Source: Gamarada debralockiae (Eukaryota; Ascomycota; Leotiomycetes; Helotiales; Hyphodiscaceae). From it: DNA of 64,000 bases. The position numbers were made by a program, and so were the translations under genes. Below the pieces are notes generated by a model. The model made no database searches. It saw only the letters and a list, made by a program, of their open reading frames with translations, and was not told the origin of the DNA. How positions within the stretch are numbered: position 1 is the first letter of the stretch; each line of letters starts with the position of its first letter. Positions 60,538-64,000 of the stretch are shown here, piece by piece. The stretch covers positions 1 to 64,000 of the forward strand of contig NXFV01000400.1 in assembly GCA_002803225.1 (NCBI GenBank), read 5' to 3'.

Positions 60538-61614
60538 CTAATGATGCCGTTCCCAAAACAAAGCTGTACTGATGCAGAATGATAACGCCAACGCAGTACT
60601 AATAACATATTTGCACATCCTCCAGCTTGTGAGAACGGCACTACGGCTTCGTCGCTTTTCTGTGAAGAGGCCTTCTAATCTTGAGACTTCGTACTCAGTG
60701 ATGTACTTGACATCACAATCTCGAACCTTGGGTTCTGCGAAGCCTTGGTATTCTTGCAAGATCGACTCGACTGTCCACCCAGCCACATGCCGGATGACTG
60801 CTACAGCACAGCCAGTACGATGCTATGGAAGAATCAGCAATGATCACGTGCGTGCAAGTAGCATCACAAAGCATACCTTTCCGTGGTTGCAATGAATGAG
60901 TAAAGGATGGTTTGCTTCATTGAGAGCGACCTCCATAATAGAGTGCATAATAGCCTCGGGAATCTCAGCTTTTTTGGTTCCCTGCATATTAATGACGATG
61001 TGGCGAATGCCTTGATCCTTCATGAATGCTTTGAACTCGGACGAGAAGCCTTTCTTCACGAGAGAGCTAGGAACGTATCAGCGGTCGTAGGTAGTGACAA
61101 GAGTAGAGGAGTCTCACACTACGGTCTTCAAGCCCAGCGTTCCGAGAAAGTGGAAGTCTTCCGTCATTGGGAAGCTGCTCCGATATACAGCACCAGGTAG
61201 GACGATTCCGAAGTTGACAGGGCGACCTTCTCCTCTAGTCTTATCCTCCTTTGTAGCCTGAATGCTCTTGGCAACTGGAGAAGGTGTCAGCAAATGAATT
61301 GCTGCGCGTGATGAACGGTACTACACGAAAAGCGTACCATGGTCATCCATATCTTCTGCTGTTGAGGGGAATATTCCACACATGTCCTTTCCAAAGTCCA
61401 CCAGTGGTATCATCGGCGTTTCGATGCTGTTTGTAGAGGGGACCATCTTTAGAGGCTTCTGTGCTTTCTGAGGTCGGTCCTGCTCCTCGGATCCATGTCG
61501 CGACTCACGCTCCATCTGCCCAGCAATTTCAGCTTCCATAGCGTCTTGTTCTCCTATGAATAGTCTTGTTGATCGTCTCGAAATCGTGGTACTTGTGTTC
61601 GTAGCCTCCGCCAT
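60538..61614 (-). CDS. SIW14: Siw14/Oca-type tyrosine (inositol pyrophosphate) phosphatase
   Basis: Exons 61338-61614, 61118-61274, 60877-61066 and 60538-60822 give 302 residues. Siw14 relatives dephosphorylate inositol pyrophosphates (5-PP-InsP5) and affect the cytoskeleton and stress response. The phosphatase part has RPVNFGIVLPGAVYRSSFP, LGLKTVVSLVKKGFSSEFKA and the active-site loop HCNHGKHRTGC made across the third intron, then WTVESILQEYQGFAEPK and YITEYEVSRLEGL. After residue 275 a hydrophobic stretch (YVISTALALSFCISTALF) may be a C-terminal membrane anchor. The N-terminal 90 residues are variable; an in-frame ATG at 61692 would add 26 residues, so the start is uncertain. Whether it is Siw14 or a paralogue (Oca1/2/6) is not decided. 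Confidence 0.82.
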
Positions 61615-62827
61615 CTTGACCTCCCTCTCTCTTGTGGTGACTGTTTCGAGACAGCTCATTCTCGAGTTGCGACCGGTCGAATCCGCTGTCAAGGCAGAAC
61701 TTTTGATGGAACCTCAAAGGAGGCTCCGGTGGGTGCGCAGATTCATAAGTTGGAGAGAGGGCATTCTGTCGACGTCTCCAATTCTCGTTCGGTGGGGTGG
61801 TATTTGTGTCGCGTGCGAGGTTGGACAGTCGGGCGTGGGGTGTAAGAAGGAAAGCGCAAGTGTGGGAGCGAGAGGTAAGAACCCTTAGGCGTGGGAAAGA
61901 TTTCGTATTCGTCTGACGAGTAGCCTTGTTTTGGGTAGTTCAGCAGGTCCATGGCATGCAGGGCTTTCGAGGTGAATGAGTTCGGGTGCGGATCGAGGCG
62001 CGAGGCCGTAACCTGCTGGTGCGTGTCTTAGTCGCCTCTTCGTTTAGCATAAGATTTGGCTACATCATCGGGAACTTTTAGATCTAGAAGGTGTATCGGA
62101 ATCATGCCAAAATTTTGGGGGTTGACAGAATTTTAAAGGATTGTTAAAACGAGTTTTTTTGGCCAGCAAAACTGTACTGATTTGGTTGTTCAAAGATCAT
62201 GGGACTACATGCATATGAAGCCAAAAGAGGGCTTCGCCCCCTCTCTCGTAAGCCGACGGGATGGTACAGAGAGTCGTGGGGCCACGACCCGGGTGCCCCG
62301 TACCAATGAAAGATTGGCTTTCATGGATTAAAGGACCTACAATTTGGTGTGGGGGTACACTTTATGACTACTTCACAACTAATAAAATCCAGTGAAGGAA
62401 TCAACTACACAACCAATGAAAAGATGTAAATTGCTACTAAGTTAATTGCAATACAAGATCCTAGAACGCTCAGAGACTGTGAATTATTGGGGGTTTGTAG
62501 ATTCAACTGCTCTGAAGGATCAAATAACGAGGATAATCTCTTCATAATTATTAGTATGTTTCCCTAGGGTTCCGAAGTGCTCAGAAAATCTGGACGATTC
62601 ACAACTTGGACAACTTGGGAAGAAGTCGCTATTAAAAGTTTGATCTATGAATCGTTCAAGTTTCTTCTGTGAGCGATCCAGGGTATGGCGGTTTCTCTTC
62701 GGAATCAGCAGCTCGTCGTATCTGAACAAATGGAATGCGTACAAACAAGACCTTTCGCAACACCAAACACGCTTCAAATGCTTCAAGTACAAATCATCAA
62801 TGCGCTACGTCCAGTATGTACCTTCTC
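61615..62827. other. Intergenic, with hairpin cluster
   Basis: Upstream of the Siw14-type gene the frame remains partly open to about 61950 (possible leader exon), but no start or splice pattern could be fixed. The rest up to 62827 has no gene. A cluster of perfect hairpins at 62226-62324 is listed separately. Confidence 0.4.
62226..62324. other. Cluster of perfect short hairpins
   Basis: Three clean stem-loops lie within 100 bases: AGAGGG/CCCTCT at 62226-62244 with a CTTCGCC loop, GTCGTGG/CCACGAC at 62273-62288 enclosed by GGTAC/GTACC (62263-62267 and 62300-62304), and ATGAAAG/CTTTCAT at 62306-62324. The middle part is GC-rich while the flanks are AT-rich. The GGGCTTCGCCC type of sequence is common in fungal mitochondrial DNA, so a nuclear insertion of mitochondrial DNA is one reading; a structured RNA is another. 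Confidence 0.45.
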
Positions 62828-64000
62828 TCATCCAAATGACGCAAGCCATATCTCATGGACCATCATTCCACCAACCAGTATTGTACCAAGTGAACCACAA
62901 TTATCGCAATCTCCTCTTCCTCCTAGTATCTCTAGAAGTCCATAGCCAGCTGCCGCACACTCAAGGCCGCCTAGGCAGGTTCCGAAGGTGTGGGCAACGA
63001 CATTTTCGGAGTTTTGCTTCTCCTCTATGGTGTAAATAGTGTTATCGAGTATGGTCCTGGCTCCGACGCAAAGGCATCCGGCCATGACCGCCAAGTTGAT
63101 GGTTTTGGTGTACTCTGACGGGCTGTTCAAAGCTTGATTCCAGAAGACCAGTGCGATGAAGAGAGCAATTCCTTGTCCGATGTGACGGACTCTGCTCGTT
63201 TCCATTGCCTTCTTAGAGCTGTGACGGCTGTCGGAACCTCCAAGCGACCACCCACTCAGAGCGTCTACCAAATCATCGTGTCCTTTGCTTGGAACATCAG
63301 GCACAAAGAATTTCTGTTGTGCAAACTCGATTCCTTGTCGTTGAGAACCGTAGTTTACAGAAGTTGCAGTCTCGGGAGGATTTTGGGTAGGGAGGCTTCT
63401 CCGTGAGACGTTGTTAAAGAAGTTCTCCTTTTGTTCCTGAGACGCCACGCGCATCCTCGGTTGATTCGGTGGGTTTCGAAGTTGATGAGCTGGTGTTATA
63501 GGAGCGGGAGGGACTTTGTACCAGAACTTTGCTGATTGGGGAACGACGGGTGACTGGCCAAAGAGTTTGGTATTCTTTTGAACCGTTGCCGTACCAAAGA
63601 ACACCGCATCGTTGTCAACGGGTAGATTTTCGGTGAATGCTCGATATTGCGATGTCGGTTGGGGAGGCTCTGGAGACCAGTCCATACCACCCAAATTCAT
63701 ACCAGCATATTGTTGATCTAGTAATGGTCGACTTTCAGAGGCGGGGGTGTGTGTATTGTTGAAAAGAGGGCTCGTTCTGCCTCTGTTGGATGGAACATTT
63801 AATGCCTTTAAAGGTTGAATAGATGCTATTCGATCGTGGCCAATGCGGATGCTGCCCGGTTGATAGGGTTGTGGTCGATAGCGCTCATAGGATGGAGGCG
63901 ATGGCGTAGATGTCGGTCTGTTTATTTGAGACGGACTCGCACCTATCTCATTCAGAGCATCGCGCATGCTGTTGCCATTCTGATCCGGGCTGCTTCCTGG
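62828..64000 (-). CDS. Inner nuclear membrane protein, Ima1/Samp1-like (5' part outside window)
   Basis: The minus-strand frame is open from the window edge to a stop at 62828 and gives the last 390 residues. Features: Pro/Ser-rich linker (TSTPSPPSYERYRPQPYQPG), the block MNLGGMDWSPEPPQPTSQYR, VFFGTATVQKNTKLFGQS, WYKVPPAPITPAHQLRNPPN and FAQQKFFVPD, which fit the middle of fungal Ima1-type proteins. Three or four hydrophobic segments follow (IGQGIALFIALVFWNQAL, INLAVMAGCLCVGARTIL, AAAGYGLLEILGG, TILVGGMMVHEIWL). The identification rests on this pattern and is moderate. The zinc-binding N-terminal domain expected for the family would lie beyond 64000. Confidence 0.55.
   Translation of the reverse strand, partial: PGSSPDQNGNSMRDALNEIGASPSQINRPTSTPSPPSYERYRPQPYQPGSIRIGHDRIASIQPLKALNVPSNRGRTSPLFNNTHTPASESRPLLDQQYAGMNLGGMDWSPEPPQPTSQYRAFTENLPVDNDAVFFGTATVQKNTKLFGQSPVVPQSAKFWYKVPPAPITPAHQLRNPPNQPRMRVASQEQKENFFNNVSRRSLPTQNPPETATSVNYGSQRQGIEFAQQKFFVPDVPSKGHDDLVDALSGWSLGGSDSRHSSKKAMETSRVRHIGQGIALFIALVFWNQALNSPSEYTKTINLAVMAGCLCVGARTILDNTIYTIEEKQNSENVVAHTFGTCLGGLECAAAGYGLLEILGGRGDCDNCGSLGTILVGGMMVHEIWLASFG

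Overview
The window is nuclear DNA of a filamentous ascomycete (Pezizomycotina; a Leotiomycete-like fungus is my guess). Genes are split by short introns of about 45-60 bases with GT..AG ends. A dispersed, singly inserted 5S rRNA gene is present, AT-rich patches look like decayed repeats, and the recognisable proteins are fungal housekeeping proteins. Gene models below were built by hand from splice signals; where exon coordinates are given, phases were checked to add up to an open frame.

Region by region. 1-9.9 kb is an accessory, gene-poor island. It holds the tail of an unknown gene, a decayed 5S copy in an AT-rich patch, an apparently intact NLR-type gene (alpha/beta-hydrolase + NACHT, six exons), an intact 5S rRNA gene and a broken coiled-coil gene. 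9.9-28.8 kb is a dense core: mevalonate diphosphate decarboxylase and cytochrome c heme lyase sharing a short divergent promoter, a DUF647/RUS protein with a 13-nt microexon, a degenerate Gln/Arg-rich locus, KGD4, Mediator MED18, COX8 and the exosome helicase MTR4 (again divergent), then a DENN-domain Rab regulator with a GC-AG intron. 29.4-32.4 kb holds two broken genes: a paralogue of the first coiled-coil gene and an argininosuccinate lyase copy with several frameshifts. VFA1 and YVH1 follow, separated by a 3 kb empty stretch. 38.2-45 kb is a gene desert with a Stowaway-like MITE. 45-64 kb holds a C2H2 zinc-finger protein, a cyclase-family gene killed by one in-frame TGA, UFD2, an Hlj1-type ER J-protein, AIM19, a Siw14-type phosphatase, a hairpin cluster in non-coding DNA and the 3' part of an inner-nuclear-membrane protein resembling Ima1.

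How the genes relate. There is no biosynthetic cluster. Two themes are visible: several nuclear genes for mitochondrial proteins (CYC3, KGD4, COX8, AIM19), and two neighbouring quality-control genes (UFD2, HLJ1-like) that act in ubiquitin-dependent/ER protein turnover. The most unusual items are the lipase-NACHT receptor, the pair of diverging coiled-coil pseudogenes, the argininosuccinate lyase relic, the one-stop cyclase, the MITE, the hairpin cluster and a surprising number of stopless, multiple-of-three introns.
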